Below are positions 48,028 through 62,811 of a stretch of DNA of 64,000 nucleotides, piece by piece. A model generated the notes under the pieces. That model searched no databases. It saw nothing but the letters and a program-made list of their open reading frames with translations, and was not told the origin of the DNA. The position numbers were made by a program, and so were the translations under genes. Origin of the DNA: Climacteris rufus (taxonomy: Eukaryota > Chordata > Aves > Passeriformes > Climacteridae). Within the stretch, counting starts at the first letter, position 1; the number at the start of each line of letters is the position of its first letter. The stretch spans positions 1 to 64,000 of the forward strand of contig VZRZ01001068.1 of the NCBI GenBank assembly GCA_013398175.1, given 5' to 3'.

Positions 48028-51000
48028 TGGTACCTATGACTCTTGCATGAAGTCTGTTTTTTCTGAGTTCCTCTTTTAACCTGATTTGCACACTGTATTG
48101 GGCCAAACAGCACTTGAACAATACAGGCTCAGTAGCTGACAAATTCTAAACTCAAAAGGTTTGCTTTTCTCATAAAACTTTAAAGGCAGTACACTTTCAA
48201 ATACTAGAAGTAACAACGGTTACAGATGACAGGAAAAGAAGCTGTTGTCCAAGAAAGCATAGGAATACTTCTGTGACAAAATCCATATGTGTACCATCAA
48301 AACTAGACAACTAAGTTTCAAGATAGTGTTTTCAGAGTCTTATGAGCTGTTCTATGTATTGCTCTTTGTGCTTTATTCCTTCTCCCCAGCCCAAGATTTT
48401 ACCCTTAGAAGGCCTGTGAAGGGAAAGGAAAAAATACCTTTTTTGTTTTTTAAAACCACTGAATATCTTATTCTATATTTATGCATTATTATTTGTATTG
48501 CTAACTGATTTCTCTGTTAAAAGAATCAGGACAGTGTCTAACTTTGCGCAGTAACAACAGTCAGCCTGCATGGAAAAAAAACCGAGGTGGAACTGACTAA
48601 GAGTAAACCAGCATCTCCTTTGAAGGACCTGGTGGCAATTAATATCAGGTCTAACTGCCTGTGCTGAGGAAAGGATGTGTGAGCTTCATCTGGAGCTTAC
48701 ACAATTAACATATGGAACAAAATTGGTCTTACCTATGTTTTCAACATATACAGAACATCAGGCTTCCCAACATAAGCTGACTGAACTGATACTAAACTCC
48801 ATGTACAGCAACTACTACATTAATTAAAAGATGTAATGGGCAGTATCCTAGAGAATTCTTGAGAAAGACAAGATTAGGGATTGTAGTCTCTCAGACACTG
48901 AAACGGAGCAAGAGACAGTGGAACCTCTAAGGAACTCCTATATTCTTTGAATGGGACAGTTGCAACCTTCTAGAAATATAACTCCAAATTTTCAAATAGG
49001 CTGTAAACATGAATTCTCAAAAAAGTGGGCTTCTTAAACTTTTTATCTCAAAGTTCAAGGAATTATCTCGGTAGCTGCTGCACATTTCATAAAATGTGCC
49101 AGGCAAATAAAACTCTTTTTTTATTCTAAAAACAGGTTTTAGAATTTGCAAACACTCCTACCACAGCCTATAATTTGCATGACATATCTTCTCATGTTGA
49201 TGAGAAACAAATCAAGCCTGCAATTTCTCTTTTGCTGCCAGTTATTGTCAAGAGCCAAATTTTTGTTCTACTTCTCTTGAACCAAAATTGCCCTTCAGTC
49301 TCCCAGTTTCTTAATTGCATGAGAGTTCAATGCAAACCACAGGATGAAAAACAGAGATATCCAACAGGGAAGTCTAACCTGTAAGCCCTGTGTTGCAACC
49401 CAAATTGGAGATTGCCCACCCATCTCCCTGTGACCTATAAGCAATTGCTAGCTTGTATTGAATATAAAAATGGGGGAGAAAAATAATTTTAAAAAATGTA
49501 GGATTTCAGGATTTTCCTTAAGTGCTCTTTTCTGTAGGTTCATCTTGACCAGGGTTACACCTCTGAGCCATAGGAGGAAGTCCCCCTACCAGGGACATTG
49601 AAGAAGAAATGCTGTGCAGTAGGTCTGTAAGGTTTTCATGATCTCTATGCAGAACAACTGCATAGAGTTGGTAACAACTCCCACAGGCAGGTGAGAGCTG
49701 AGTGAAGTTAGTCAGGCAGCCCACTCTGGTCACCAGGCTAACAAATACCACCAGTTCATAACACAAGACTAGCACACTGGAGAGCTTTTCAATTCCAGCT
49801 GAACTGTCAATACAGAGCAATTTGCTCTGAAAAAGAACAAGTTCCCAATATCTGCATCAGCCTTTTTTTAATTTTTTTTTTGACAATACAGGAGGCTTCC
49901 CAACTAAGAATGGTTTTCATTAGCATCACGCAAAAAAATGGTAATCATGACTTTTCCATCAGCTTTGTGACAGTAAATTAAATTAGTTCATGTCACTGTT
50001 CAGAGCTTAAAATGTTTCCTTGTGAAATTACTAACTCTTTTTGTAAAAAGAAGTTAATGGCATTTTAAAATTAGTTTATGTTCCAAAGTAGCTATTTTGT
50101 GGGATCTATTTTTGTGAGAACTCTTTTATTAATTATAGCCAAAGACACTTCAAAACTTGTTTAACTTTAAAAAAAGAAACCCAAACCCAAATACAGATTA
50201 TTGATCTCTATTCAAACTGAGCAAGGTAAATCTTGATAAAAATGCCAGTAGGTACTAATTTATCAGGAGGGGAAAAAAAATAATATTATGGCAGAGCCTA
50301 GGGGATTAGGAAGCAGAATTTTTACCCCACTTGAGATTTTAAATCTATATCATTGAGCCTTTGAGGAAATAGAAAATATTTCTCTTTGTTCTTATTATCT
50401 CACTTTGCATTTGCCTTCCAGGGAAAAAAAAATAAACACAAGGCTTGCAACTTCCTTAGGAAAAAAAAAATTAAAGAAAAAAGAAAAATAGTACATTGTG
50501 ATAGTAATCCTACTGAGGATTGCTGATTAAGTTTTCTTTGAAATAGATTTTAGTTTAGATATATAGAAGAGATTTTGTGAAATCCACTTGAAGTCTGACA
50601 TCCATACCTCAAAAAAGTAGCAATTTTGCAAGAGTTTGAAATTGCAAAGATTTTAATTTTCACCCATTAGTCAATAATGCTATAATTTATCCTGTCAGTC
50701 CAAACCTGCTTTAAAAGGTATAATCTTCACATGTAGCCCTTCTTGTTCTGTCAAAATTACCAGTGTGAAATTAGAAGCAAAAGCAGCGCCGTGGTCACAA
50801 TAGTTTGACAGGTTATTGTACTGTGGTCTGGATAAGTAACTCAGCCTGAATGAGCAACATGATCATAATGGAAGATCTTGCCATGTTGTTTGCACACATG
50901 CATTGCCTGTCTGGCTCCAACATACAAACAAACCATTTTACAACAAAATATCAAATTACTGTTGCAATGAGATTTTTCTTTCTGAAGAATTTTCTCACCA

Positions 51001-54000
51001 AGAGTGTAAAAGAAGGGGAACAACACAAAAATCACAACTCTCCTGGTGACTTGTAGTTGAAGCAGTCCATATATGCTCGAGTCCTCATTCCAGGCACAGT
51101 TGTAAGTTGCATTCTCCCAAGCATCTCATCTGACGTCATGCTTCCCAGTATCTCAGTCCTCCTACTCTAAGCAGAGTGATGTCAGGTGCTGTCAATCAAC
51201 ACTTAAAGATGTACAGCCATATGTGGCAGTGGAAATATTCCCTCTATGGTAGAAGGAAACCTTGGAAAAGATTCTGTGCTTCCAGGCAAGAAGAAACTGG
51301 CAGAGATATGGCTAAGCTCACTGGCACCTGGCAGAGGTTTCAAAAATGCGACAGTGCCACCAGCATCCATCTGAAAAGACATCCTTGAGAAGAGCAAAAC
51401 AAGGGAACCACTGAGAGATGACTTTACCACTGCTGCAGGATGTCTGACAATTTGCTTACTAACCTTGTCTTATGGTGGTAAAGTAGTAAAGATGAAGTTC
51501 AGGGTACCAGACACATCCGTCACTGGTGGCACCCCAGCCAGTGGAACTATGGCTGATAACCAGCCTCTGCTCTCTTCCTGCCTTCCACAGAAGGAGAAGG
51601 AGGAAAATAATATAGAACAGGATACTCACAGTAATTTTAAAGTGAGGCTTTAGGCCCAGATTAATTCCTTCTGTCGAAGTGGCTCAATGAAGACACTAAA
51701 TCTCCTCTGGAGTCAAGAGAGGAAAACAGTGGGCAGAATTACCTGCTATATTAAAGGGGTGTCCAACGGCAACAAGACACCTATTGCCAGTATCTTGGCC
51801 AAGAAGGAACTGATTGGGCCAAAAGCATTTACTACTTACTTCTAGAAAGTAATACACTCTATTCTATATTAGTTTATTAATCAGTGATCTACATAATCAT
51901 GAATTTTAGCATATTCTTCAGGCTTTCTTCAACTGCCACCAGAAACAGCTACAAAAAGACATGAGACAGCTTACTAATATTATGAGTATTTCAGCTATAG
52001 GTATGGGATGGACATAGATTAAGGTTACTGGAAAGAAAAAGGTTACTGGAAAGAAAAAGGAACATTTTGTGATTTGCAGGTACAGTTCAATTAAGTGTGC
52101 CTCTATCAACTTGTGTTTCTTACCATGAAAATGCTGAATTTTACATTTGTTTTTCCAATCAGACTTTGTATAATACGTGTTCTTCTATTTCAATAAATTA
52201 AATTATTAAAATTTTAGAAGCAGGCTATTTGACCATAATCTTTACAGCAAGTTAATTATGATGTATAAATTAAGCAGAATACATGAGTACACTTTTGGAA
52301 TCATGTGTGTTCCTTATGTATAACACATAAAACAAACAGACTAGAATAGCTGTGAAATCAGTGGAATGTTCAATGCAAAATATATCCTGACACTAAGATT
52401 TCTGTTGAAATAAATTTGGGGGAGAAATTCTGTGTAAGCAGAATTACATTAAAAAGTTATTTCAGGGGAAAAACCCCAAAACTTACTACAACTATGTAAA
52501 GCCATGACAGATACAGTCACCTGACACTTTAAAACTACGAAAAACTGTTATTTCACAGCCTTGGTAATCATTCATATAAAAAAATTCTCACAGTTACTTT
52601 CTGGGAACTGTGATTGGCAAAAATCTTGCATGAAGTTAATGTAACCTTGGAAATGTCTCTGGGTGTTACTTACTATAAAAAGCAATTGGAAAAAAGGACA
52701 AAAAAGTATGAGCACATATTTCTTTTAAAAAGTGTCCTTGATCTTTTTACTTGCGCTGAATTTCATATGAACATCCTTCCAAATTTTCTTTGCACTTGAC
52801 AAAGAGGAAAATTATTCTTTTTGACCCCCATTGCAGGTACTTTTAAAGGAGATAAAAGTATGGCTGATATAGAGGAGATAAAAATATGGCTGCTTGTTCT
52901 CCCAAACAAATTGTACCACTTCCTTCCACAGGTCCTGATACACCCCTCTGAGGAGGCAGAGGGGTTAGGCTCATGCAACATTGCCATCTGGTGAAGAAGT
53001 GCTGTCATTACTCTGTGAGCTTGTTAGACAGTGCTTTACAAAATGAAAACTAGAGAAGATGGCTGTTTTACTCTCCCATGACTGACCGCCTTTGAATACT
53101 CAGTAGACAAGATAAGATTACAGAAAGATGGGCAATGTCCCTTTAAAAAGGTATGTTCTTGTATATAGTTCATCTCATCTACTACAAGAAACTGTGCTCT
53201 GTGTTCACACTGAAAGAAGCTCAAGCTGCATCTGTAGCATTGTGAATACAAGTAAAGAGTGGAAAAAAGTTCTGCTGGTTTTAAACTAATAAACATAATT
53301 TGTATTAGTTTTTTAGTGACATGGAGAAGAATAGAAAGGAAAAGATAAAGCACAATCTTAAGAGTCAGAGTTGCAGTTTAAAACAATTTTTTTATTGTAC
53401 TAGAACAATTGCTAGATACATGAAAAGCAAGAAATCACTTGCTTTTTTTTTTAACCCAAAAGAATCAGTGTTGATAAAGTTGATAAGACTGACATTATTT
53501 GGCCACTGTACAGAAAAATAAAAATGCAACATTAATTTTTTTGCCTCTACAAAAGTCATTAGAAATGAGTGTCAATAATCTATATCAAGAGCTTGTCAAG
53601 TCTGTATGATCACTTGTTACATCCACAGAACAGTACACAAATGTGATAACAAGTATGCAGATGTATGCATACTGTACAAAATTCCTTTTTTAAATTAGTG
53701 ACAAAAATGTGTACAGCCATACAAAAAAGCATCTGAGTTTTAATTGCAGGTAAGATTAGGCTTTAGGTTCATATCTGCCAGTGTCTCAGTAACGCTGGAT
53801 CAATTCCAGCTAATTTTGGTGTCATGCCAGAATTCAGAAATAATCAAATGAGAATCTGCAAATAAGATTCTTCTAAAAGAAAGTCATGGCTTTTCTATCA
53901 CTATATTTTGTTTCTGGATAGACAACCAGCTAGGATACCAGCAGGTACCAGGTGTCATCACCATACACATTGAAAAGAGCAGGGTGAATGTAGTGAAGGA

Positions 54001-56970
54001 GAGAGGAACAATTGTGTTCAGGGTGAGCTAAGGAGAGAGATTCTTAGGTTAGTTCCACTCCCAGCTGATCACAGCTGTGGAATACAGGAAAGAACAAACA
54101 ATCTTTTATGAAATTCTAGCTAAGGAACAAGTTTCATACCTAGAGAAATGGATCAGTTGATGCCACAGAACCTTCTAATGATGGAAATGGAGAATTTCTT
54201 TCTTCTGGTACAAAAAATCTATTTATACCAGCTGGTGCAGGAAACACTTCCCTCTCTACTTTGAAAGAGTACCTTTATTCATTATATATATTTAAAAGCA
54301 TGTGAAAATGTATTTACTGAAAAGAAAGCACAGAGCCTGCCATGCACCCTTGGGATGTAAAGGTATCACAAGCAGTTCTTAGAAGCTTGATGTGTTATGT
54401 CAGAACCATGGGGAATTTACGTCAAGCCACTGCAGGAACATAAGGTGCTCTTGTTGCATTGTCATTTTATTGGTTTCAGAATTATAATAGTATATTACAA
54501 AAGCAACTCAAAAGAATAAATTAAAGTCAAGAGGCCACAGAACTGACACTGAGAACACTGCTGCTACATACCAGATTTGCCTGGACCACAGAATACTACA
54601 GACAGCCTATACAGCACAAATAGGAAAAATATATTGTGAAAGGAAAGTTCATCCAAAGATTTCTAGTCTCCATTCTGTGGGATGAAATATGAGCAACATA
54701 AAAGTAACACAGCAGCTTTCTTGTGAGCTGCAGGGCCACTTTGGATACCACCAAACCTGAAGGGAAACCATCTGCTTTGCCTTTGACCGCTATGACAATA
54801 TTAGAATGTTTTTTTCCTCATTTTAGGTCAAAGGAAAAAGTGAGATGACTCATGGTTGCTTTTTTCACTGCAGTTGTAGATCTTTGCTGATCTGGCCACA
54901 TTTTGACCTTCTATCTACAGCAGCTTTTGTGTATGTCCAGGCACTGCTGTTTCAACTGAAAGCAGAGTTACTACAGAAGCTTATGGCCAGTTATGTTAGT
55001 AAATTAACTTCAGATGGGGACATTTGTGCTTTTTTATGAGCATGGATATAATTCTCCATTCATTTGTATATACAATTATTCTGTTTGTTCAGGCATGTCC
55101 TGAATCAGCAATTTGTGGACTTAATCAAAAAGCTGATTAGGGTCAGAGCAAACTTTCTTTTGGTGATGTTTGGAAGCAGTGTTACAGTGGGACTGGCATG
55201 GGCACATGCCAGGCACAATACTCCTGCTTTTCTTCTTCATAGCTTTGATCTCCCAGCTTAAAACCACGAAAGGAAGGGGAATGACAATGGAAAAAACCCC
55301 AAGCAGTGTGATGCTTGAAAAAGTAAAAAACAAAAGGGAGTATTTTTGGGTTTTGTTTTTGTTTTTTTTTAAGATTATGACATTACGATTCTCAGTGAAT
55401 TCTCTGAGTAAATACTTCCTCTAAAAGTCAGCACATCTCAGGCACATATTTTAGAGCAAGAGACATTTCACTTCATGTTCAAGGTCACTAAAATCCTCTA
55501 AAAATAAATTATGAATGGGAGAGAGACTGATGATGTCAAATAGCAAAGTGTAGAGCAACACCAAACAAAAGTCTTAGTTGCCTGTATATTTTTTATTCTC
55601 TTTAGGTAACACAAAGGCATTACACAGGGGTGACCAGCAGGTCCCTATGCATGCCAATGCTCCTTCTGCCAGTAGAGGCCTTCCTGGAAGGAATGAAAAC
55701 ATGTCTATTATGTCAATGTTACCCTTTAATTCTCAATCATAAATTTAATTTCCACAGTCCCTAGATCCATGAAACATAATGGAAGGTGCTGTGCACTATC
55801 CTGCCACTCTCAGATAGGATAATGAGCAGTAGAAGAGCAGTAACACAGCCATTTAAATGATTCTGGAACAAGCTCTCTGTTTCTTAATTCCTCTCATGAC
55901 TTTACAGACTGCTGATACTCTGTTTAAGGTTTTTGACATGACTTTAGAAAAAGAAAAGACCATTAAAAAACAAATGTTCAAATACATAGTAAAGCAAAAC
56001 AAGCCTTTAAAAATGGCAGATTCACCTCATTGGTTGTAAGCTCCAGCTTCAAATGACATTTAAAGGAGTGCAAGCAAGCATTTAAAAGAAACCTAATTAA
56101 GAAAACTGACTGGCACTTGGTCTCATTGCTTGTCTTTTGATGTAGGGAGAAATCAATCTAGCACAGAAGACTTGACATCTGTATAACATAAAGGGCAAAC
56201 TGCAAACTGGTGACTAGATCCAGACTAAATTCTGTATTATGCATTCAGAGAGCATTAAATCAGAGAAAAAGTCAAATACCAGGAGCGTTTGAGCTCACAA
56301 AGTAGTTGACTTTAGCAGACCCTACACACAGCAATTTGCCCTGTGTTTCACCTTCAAAAAGAGAAGCAAGCTGTAGCTTTTTGCATAGTGCAAAAATACA
56401 TACATTCTTCTCCAGTGCACAGGATTTTACATGGGAAAACCATGAGAGAACAGTGATTATTATTTCTTCAAGATTCATTTTCAACCAGCATTCATGCGTA
56501 CAGTAGAATGGAGATATCTTAATTCCTTTCCATTCCCTATTTATCTGGGTGCATTTGAAAATCCAAGAGTTTCTTTACAGAAGAGGAAGTAAAAAGGCAT
56601 ATTCACAAATGTGCATACAGCATAAATGCAAAAGCTACATAAAAGTAAAGATGATTGGTTTGTATCAAATAATCTGCAAGACAGTTACATCATAGGAGAT
56701 AGGCTGGTACTACAGACACTTAAACAAATACACAGGTTGATGAAATAGCAGGATTTATTTTTTTAAGAAAGAATTTTAAATTACTTAAAAATTTTAACTT
56801 ATCCCAATGAAAAGAGAGAGAAAAACACCTACTGTATACTTCTTCTATAGTGCCTCATACCATCTATTTAGAATACAGCTTTAGAACACTTTGCAGTATC
56901 TGGACAGGAATGTCAACTTCACACAATTGTAAGCAAGACACATTGGTACAGAACATCACAGCTTCTAAAA
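48028..56970. other. Long AT-rich stretch, no gene or transposon recognised
   Basis: Nearly 9 kb with no recognisable exon, RNA gene or named repeat. A short tandem duplication (GGTTACTGGAAAGAAAAA, two copies) lies at about 52023-52058. A hairpin with arms CTGGCATG / CATGCCAG lies at about 55193-55212. Open frames are at most 105 codons with no domains. Confidence 0.5.
52023..52060. repeat. 18-bp tandem duplication
   Basis: GGTTACTGGAAAGAAAAA occurs twice in direct succession. It is a simple local duplication. Confidence 0.9.
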
Positions 56971-56977
56971 AACCTTG

Positions 56978-58022
56978 TGTCATGGTTTAGCCCTGGCTGA
57001 CTGCCAAGGCTCCATGAAAGCCCACTTCCCCCTGCCCTGCACTGGACAGGGGAAAGGAATGTGTTACTAAGCTGAGATAAGGACACTGAGAGAGAGGAAA
57101 ACTCCCTAACTACAGCAGACTAAAACAGGCTCAAAACTTGTAAGTGATCAAGTGAATTTATTACAGAGTTAAAGGAATAAGCAAAAACATTTCTCTTAAA
57201 ACATTTCTCTTAAACCCACCTCCCCCAGCAGCCCACAGCCCTCCCTCCTGCCCTCAGAAAGCAAGGAGGACTGGGTTTTTCTTAGTCAGTTCATTCCTCA
57301 GATGTTTTCTCTTCTTTCTTTCTCTTCTCCTCTCTCTCTCTCTGGCACTGTGGCAGGTTTGCAGAAGTTGGCAGGCAGCCTGCCAGGACTCTGCCGCCGT
57401 CCCATCGCTCTCCCACAGCCGAGCTGGTCCCTCTTAGGGTAGGAATAAAACCAAGCTTTTTTAAACTTAATTGACTCCCTTCAGTCTCCAGGAGCAAAGG
57501 CCTCATCAATCACACTACTTCCCACCAGACCACAGTCTCTCCTGTAGGAGTTCACCCTCACTCCTGTTCTGTCGCAGGGTGAATCCCACCTCCTTCATGG
57601 ACCTTCAGGGTGTGGAAACACCGCATTTGGTACAGGCCCTTACCACAGGCCACGGAGACGTCTCAGGTCTGATAATTATAGGACCTCCTCCTCCTCCGTC
57701 CTTCTTCTTGGCTGGCTTTGCTGGTGTCCATATCTGTTGTTTTTCTATACGCTGTACTCCTTGTTTCCCTGCCTATCTACAACTACATGCCTACATGGCT
57801 ATAGCTACATGGCGCGCGCATGCCTACTCCCAAGTTTGCTTCTTAAATATGTTGTCACAGAGACGTTACCTTCCTTCCTAATTGGCTCAGTTGTAGCTAA
57901 CAGCATGTCCATCAGAGACAGGCCCTGGCTGGATAGCTGTGGAAGCTTCTGGCATCTCTTTACAAGAGCCATCTTTTGGCACCTACCACACCCAAAAAGC
58001 CAGACCCCCTCAAACTACCACA
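56978..58022 (-). mobile_element. Solo LTR with 5-bp target-site duplication (ERVL-like), 1.05 kb
   Basis: The block runs from TGTCATGGTTTAGCCC to AACTACCACA, with CCTTG on both sides (56973-56977 and 58023-58027). On the minus strand GAGCCAATTAGGAAGGAAGG is followed by an ACATATTTAAGAAGC promoter motif at about 57842-57856. An AATAAA (plus-strand TTTATT at about 57157-57162) lies near the 3' end, giving minus orientation. It shares both ends and this promoter layout with the LTR at 43910-45035, so the two are related subfamilies. The U3 tandem repeats differ. It contains a small direct repeat of AAACATTTCTCTT at about 57185-57211. Frames of 104-136 codons inside it have no known domain. No internal ERV sequence adjoins it. 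Confidence 0.9.
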
Positions 58023-58027
58023 CCTTG

Positions 58028-58630
58028 AATAGTTGCCACTCACATGCATAGAAATTTATTATTTCTAACCTAACAATACACCTGTACCAAGCTGCTACAA
58101 CTAAAAGTATGGCCTCTGATACTACTGTCAATGAAAACTTTTGCAAAACACACAGGACAAGGTTCATTAGAGATGTAGAAGAAAAGCTCAGGCAGCAAGT
58201 CAGGCAAAACTGGGGAAAAAAGACTCAGCAGTATTTCACTACAGTGTTTTTGAAACATAAACATTTATGAAAAACATTAAATTCCACCATTTTGTGTCTT
58301 TACATTGCTACAAACAGATGATGCAAAGCACTGCTGAGAAGTTAGTCACTCTCTTTGTCCTACAGACTAAAGCTGCAGTTGCTAGACCTCTGTGGGAGAG
58401 GCCAGACATGACAGTATATGCATCTGAACTTTAACTACAGATCATGTCTATATCAACTTCATTCCTAAAAAAGAGTCACATTTTAAAAATTAGTTTTACT
58501 GATGCTGTCATGTATGATGCTTTTGACACTAACACCTAGAGGTCAAATGAGATCTTTGTTGTACCAGCACTGTAAAAATGCAGCAAACAGATCCTTTCCT
58601 TAAAGCTTCTACCAGTAATGAAAAGAAAAT
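58028..58630. other. Non-coding DNA, no gene recognised
   Basis: Ordinary AT-rich sequence up to the G-tract gap. Nothing recognised. Confidence 0.5.
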
Positions 58631-58632
58631 AA

Positions 58633-58683
58633 GGGGGGGGGGGGGGNNNNNNNNNNNNNNNNNNNNNNNNNNNNNNGGGGGGG
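58633..58683. other. Assembly gap (30 N) inside a G homopolymer
   Basis: Fourteen Gs (58633-58646) run into thirty Ns (58647-58676), and the sequence resumes with seven Gs (58677-58683). The true length of the tract is unknown. The break is best explained by failure to sequence or assemble a long poly(G) run. Confidence 0.95.
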
Positions 58684-61600
58684 AATAAGTCTTCTTTATA
58701 GTCAGCAATTGAACTTACTAGCTAGTGAGACCTTAAAAAAACCCAAACCATGGAATTTCATTCTCCATTACCATCCCCCAAGAACTCTGGGTCATCTTTG
58801 TTTAAAGATGACACTCAGTCCTTGAACTGTGGGACTAAGAATTTAATGTAGTCTTAAGGAAATAATTTCAGAGTTTAGTTCTAATGCATTTTAATATATG
58901 TTCTTTATTTCTGGATACAACTTTATTGCCAGACAGTTTCTGTTCTTCTGTTTCCTTTATCTATCCAGATAGCACTAATTTAACCTCCCAAGGAATGGTT
59001 TGTCAATCGAAGTTAAGTGGTAGCCTGAAGACTGCCCCACACAGTGTCCTGTGGCACAGACAAAAGCCAGTTAGCAGCATTTGCACTGGTCAATGGCATA
59101 GTGTGATTTGGCAACTATGTGTTAGCTTGGGTACAAAAGAAATCAGCTAAAGTCACACACTCTGCTAAACTGACCATGGAGGTGTATCAATACCTTCCTT
59201 TAACAAGGTGACAAGAGCTCGTCATCATACCTCTAAATAACTCAAGTCTTTGGTCCATAAAATTTAATCCAGCATGATTTCATGTTGATTTCAGAACTCA
59301 CCCACACGCATGCACCAAGCAAGGTCATATCTGCATATTTCATTATGTAGCATAGGAGGGAGGTGACAGAGGAAGAGAGGTTTGGAGGCCTTTTTTACCT
59401 TGAATCTCAAGCACACCACTGCTTTGCTATTAGTCACAGTAAAAATTACTTGTCCTTTTGACCTCTGCCAAATGGACAAGTCTCCTGCTTCAAACAGGCA
59501 TCTTACCATCCGGTCTCCCATTTAGGGATGCATTGGAGAAACACTAACCAGCACCTGGTCCAAAAGATCAGAAGCCTTGATGAATTGTGCATGCTTTTTA
59601 ATCAAATGGGCTTTCACAATGAGAAAGCAGGAAATGTGAAAAGCATTTCAAACGTCTGACAGAAAAATTTGCAGATCAATGACAGTGAACAAAAGCTCAA
59701 GTTAAAAAAGACTTTTGATCACATCCCCTACAGTTTCTACTAGAAATGAACTCAATATATTTAATTTAAATTTAAATAACCTGAATAACAGGAGCATATA
59801 AATTTGAGGGTTTGGTTTCACTCTTTAAGATGGTAAGAGCTCATTTGTAAAATAAAAAAATTAACTTGGATTGGTGGTCTAAACCATAGCCAGCACTTGT
59901 CTCATCAGGATGAGCTTGAGAAATCCAAAAGAGGCAAAGTAATGCAAAGGCCAGGACACCTCTATACTACCATCTTTCTGTTCACCAAATTCTGACAGTT
60001 CAGGAGGCCAAGGCTACCACCTCCACCAGTCTCTATCACTAGAACCAGCTTTTGTAATTCACTTGCTAGGAGCAATGCTGTCACACAAGAACAGAGTGTA
60101 TTACAACCTGAACATTGAGGGTAGGCAGCCAGGTTCACGCAGATGCTGTACCTTGTATTGAGCATGTGTGCTATCCCACCCCTGTCATCAAGCAAGTCAG
60201 TTGACTCAGATACAGCTGAATGGTAGCAGACGCAGGACTGCCACTGGATTATTCCATTTTCCTCATTTGTTCACTTAATCATGCTTTCTTCAGATGCCTT
60301 GGTTCTACTGGATCAGGGCTAATTCAGGTTCTGTTTCAGGGAGGTTTCCAGGCTACTCAGTTATTCTTAGTACATGAAGGTTTGACTCTGTCCCTAGATG
60401 CAAATGTTTGTACATCTTTGGCCCCAGAAATAAAGTATACTAGTTCTGCAAGTCTGATGTTAACTAACCCTGATATTAAAGTCCTAATCACTGAATTAAT
60501 GTATTAGTCAAGAACCCTAATTCAATTTTATTTTCATTTTCTTAAGAATACATATGCAGTCTTCAGGGTGGTGTGGAAACAAAAATATGAAGGAAAAATA
60601 AACCTGACTCTGGAAAGCTCAAATACCAAAAGAGGAAGAACACCAGACAATCACCAAAACTATTTCAAGACTAAAATTGAGTGCAGCTTTAACTACTTCA
60701 AACTGACATAATGATTCCAAAAGTTTGAAAAGCTATGTAATAGTCTCTGAAATTATTACATAAGCATATCTATTTAATATATAGGCTGCAAAATGCCATA
60801 GATTTAAAATGTTGTGGGGTTTATTTGTGTTGAAAGGGTCTTTTGAGTGTAAGATGGAAGACCTGGAGGCTCTTGAATCCAGGGTATGGACAGACAGGAG
60901 TATCTCTCGGGACAGAGGTGAAGCTGTGAGATGAAAGGACAAAGCAACAGAGAAAGTCAATTAAATTTTTCTTGTAAATGTTGTTTTGACTTTTGAGTCA
61001 TAAAACCTGGGAGGAAGCAGTGAAATTATCCTCTCAGAAGCCAAGAAGGAAAAAAAATGCCTTGACTGTGAAATATGAACTGTTGTCTGGTTCCTTCAAC
61101 AACTAGGTATACATAAAACTTCAGAATACATTTGGAATTAAAATATCTACACAGATATCTGCACGGGGCACAGAGAATTTGTTTACTCATAAAGTTTACT
61201 CTCCCTCTATTTGTCATGAGCAAAGCCTGATAAAATTATTTCCTAAGATACACTTTTCTGGGGGGATTTTGACAGTTCCCATTTCAGTTTTCCCTAACCC
61301 CCTTCAGAGCAACAGCAGTCAAAAAAATCATAACGCAACAAAAGAGCTCATCCTTAAAATCCTGAAACCTTCTTCTAAAGCTGGCTGCCTGCTTTTCCTT
61401 GCAACCTATTTTTATAGCTTTTTTTTGCAATATTTATATGCCTGCCTTGTGCTAGGCTGAACCTGAAGAAGGGGGAAAAAAAAGAAGGTAATAGAGATGA
61501 AAGGCAGAAGAGCATTTAGGAGCAGCTTACTATGGGATGTTGCCAGGAACGGGAGAAAAGAAACTGGAGTGCTAGCACATTAGACAGCTTAGTCACCTTC

Positions 61601-62805
61601 TTTAAGCATGAAAGCATTAAGCAACAAAAGGATCAATAAAGTTAAGATGCGAGATGGTGCTTTGCGAAAGACTCATTTTTTTTTCCCAACCACAAACTCT
61701 TGGGTCAGTCCTGAACAAAAACTGTTGAGTCACCTGCCGTTATATAGAGACTTTCCAGAGCTCTTAAAACACTCTAATGAATTGGTATTTTTGGACTATG
61801 AAGAACAGCTTGGGTATCATTGATTTGCTTTCCTCAAGACAAAGCTTCTAGGGAAACTAATTAAAATATCATCCCTCTTTTCTTTTTTGCAGCTTCTCTT
61901 GGAAATTCAATAATCCCAAGTCTATGTGGAAGCTACAAACTCTCATGAGTGTGCAATCCTAAACATAAACAATTTCCTAGGCCTACTTGAATCTTGTACA
62001 TCAGCTGTACACTGCAAAAAAAGAATCATTAAAAGCATCACCATCTTTTCTTGGATACACTCAAGAAGAGATCAGAGAAGTCACTGATGTTTGCACGTGT
62101 ATTTAATTGACTTTAGTCTTTACTTTTCAGCTTCTACTACCTAGTGTGAACCTATTTGGCACTCTCTTGCCTGACCCATATGCACTTCTCAGTACCTGTT
62201 CTTTTAAACGGCTTTTAACATTGTGTTTATTTAATGCCTAGGACACAACATAAATAATTTTCTTGATTTTCTGTTTATTAAAATTTCCTGGTTCTTACTT
62301 ATAAATTCAAGAATATTCAACACATGCTATAACACCAGGACTAAATTTTACATCATTTCAAAACAAAGGAGAGCTCTCTTTCAACACCTCTGTGACAGTT
62401 AAGTCCTCTTGACAAATTTAAGGTCAGCAACTTGGTACTTAGAAGTGAACTGAGCTTTCCTATGAGCCAAAATAATCCACTTTAGTTAATGAACCACTGC
62501 CCTTTGGGTAAAAATATTCAACACCATTTAAAATTTTTACAGCTCTACCCATTATCTATGTCATGTAATTTTATTGCTTTCTTCCTGTATTTTTGTTTTT
62601 CAGCTCAGCTAAATATTGTTGTGAGTTTGGTTTCTTTTTTTTTTTTTTTTTTTTTCTTTTAAGGGAATTTTCTCCCATCTGTTAGCTGATAAGGAAACCT
62701 GTGAGAGCAGAGGGAACTGCCCAGGAGTTGAAATGGTCAATACTTAAGAAGACAAAAGATGCAGTCAAAGCCTTAATGACTCTGGTTGGTTTCTCTTGAT
62801 CTGCA
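58684..62805. other. AT-rich non-coding DNA, no gene recognised
   Basis: This contains a 21-base T run at 62635-62655 followed by TTTT-rich sequence. Open frames are at most 95 codons and lack domains. No RNA gene or transposon recognised. Confidence 0.5.
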
Positions 62806-62811
62806 TTTCTC

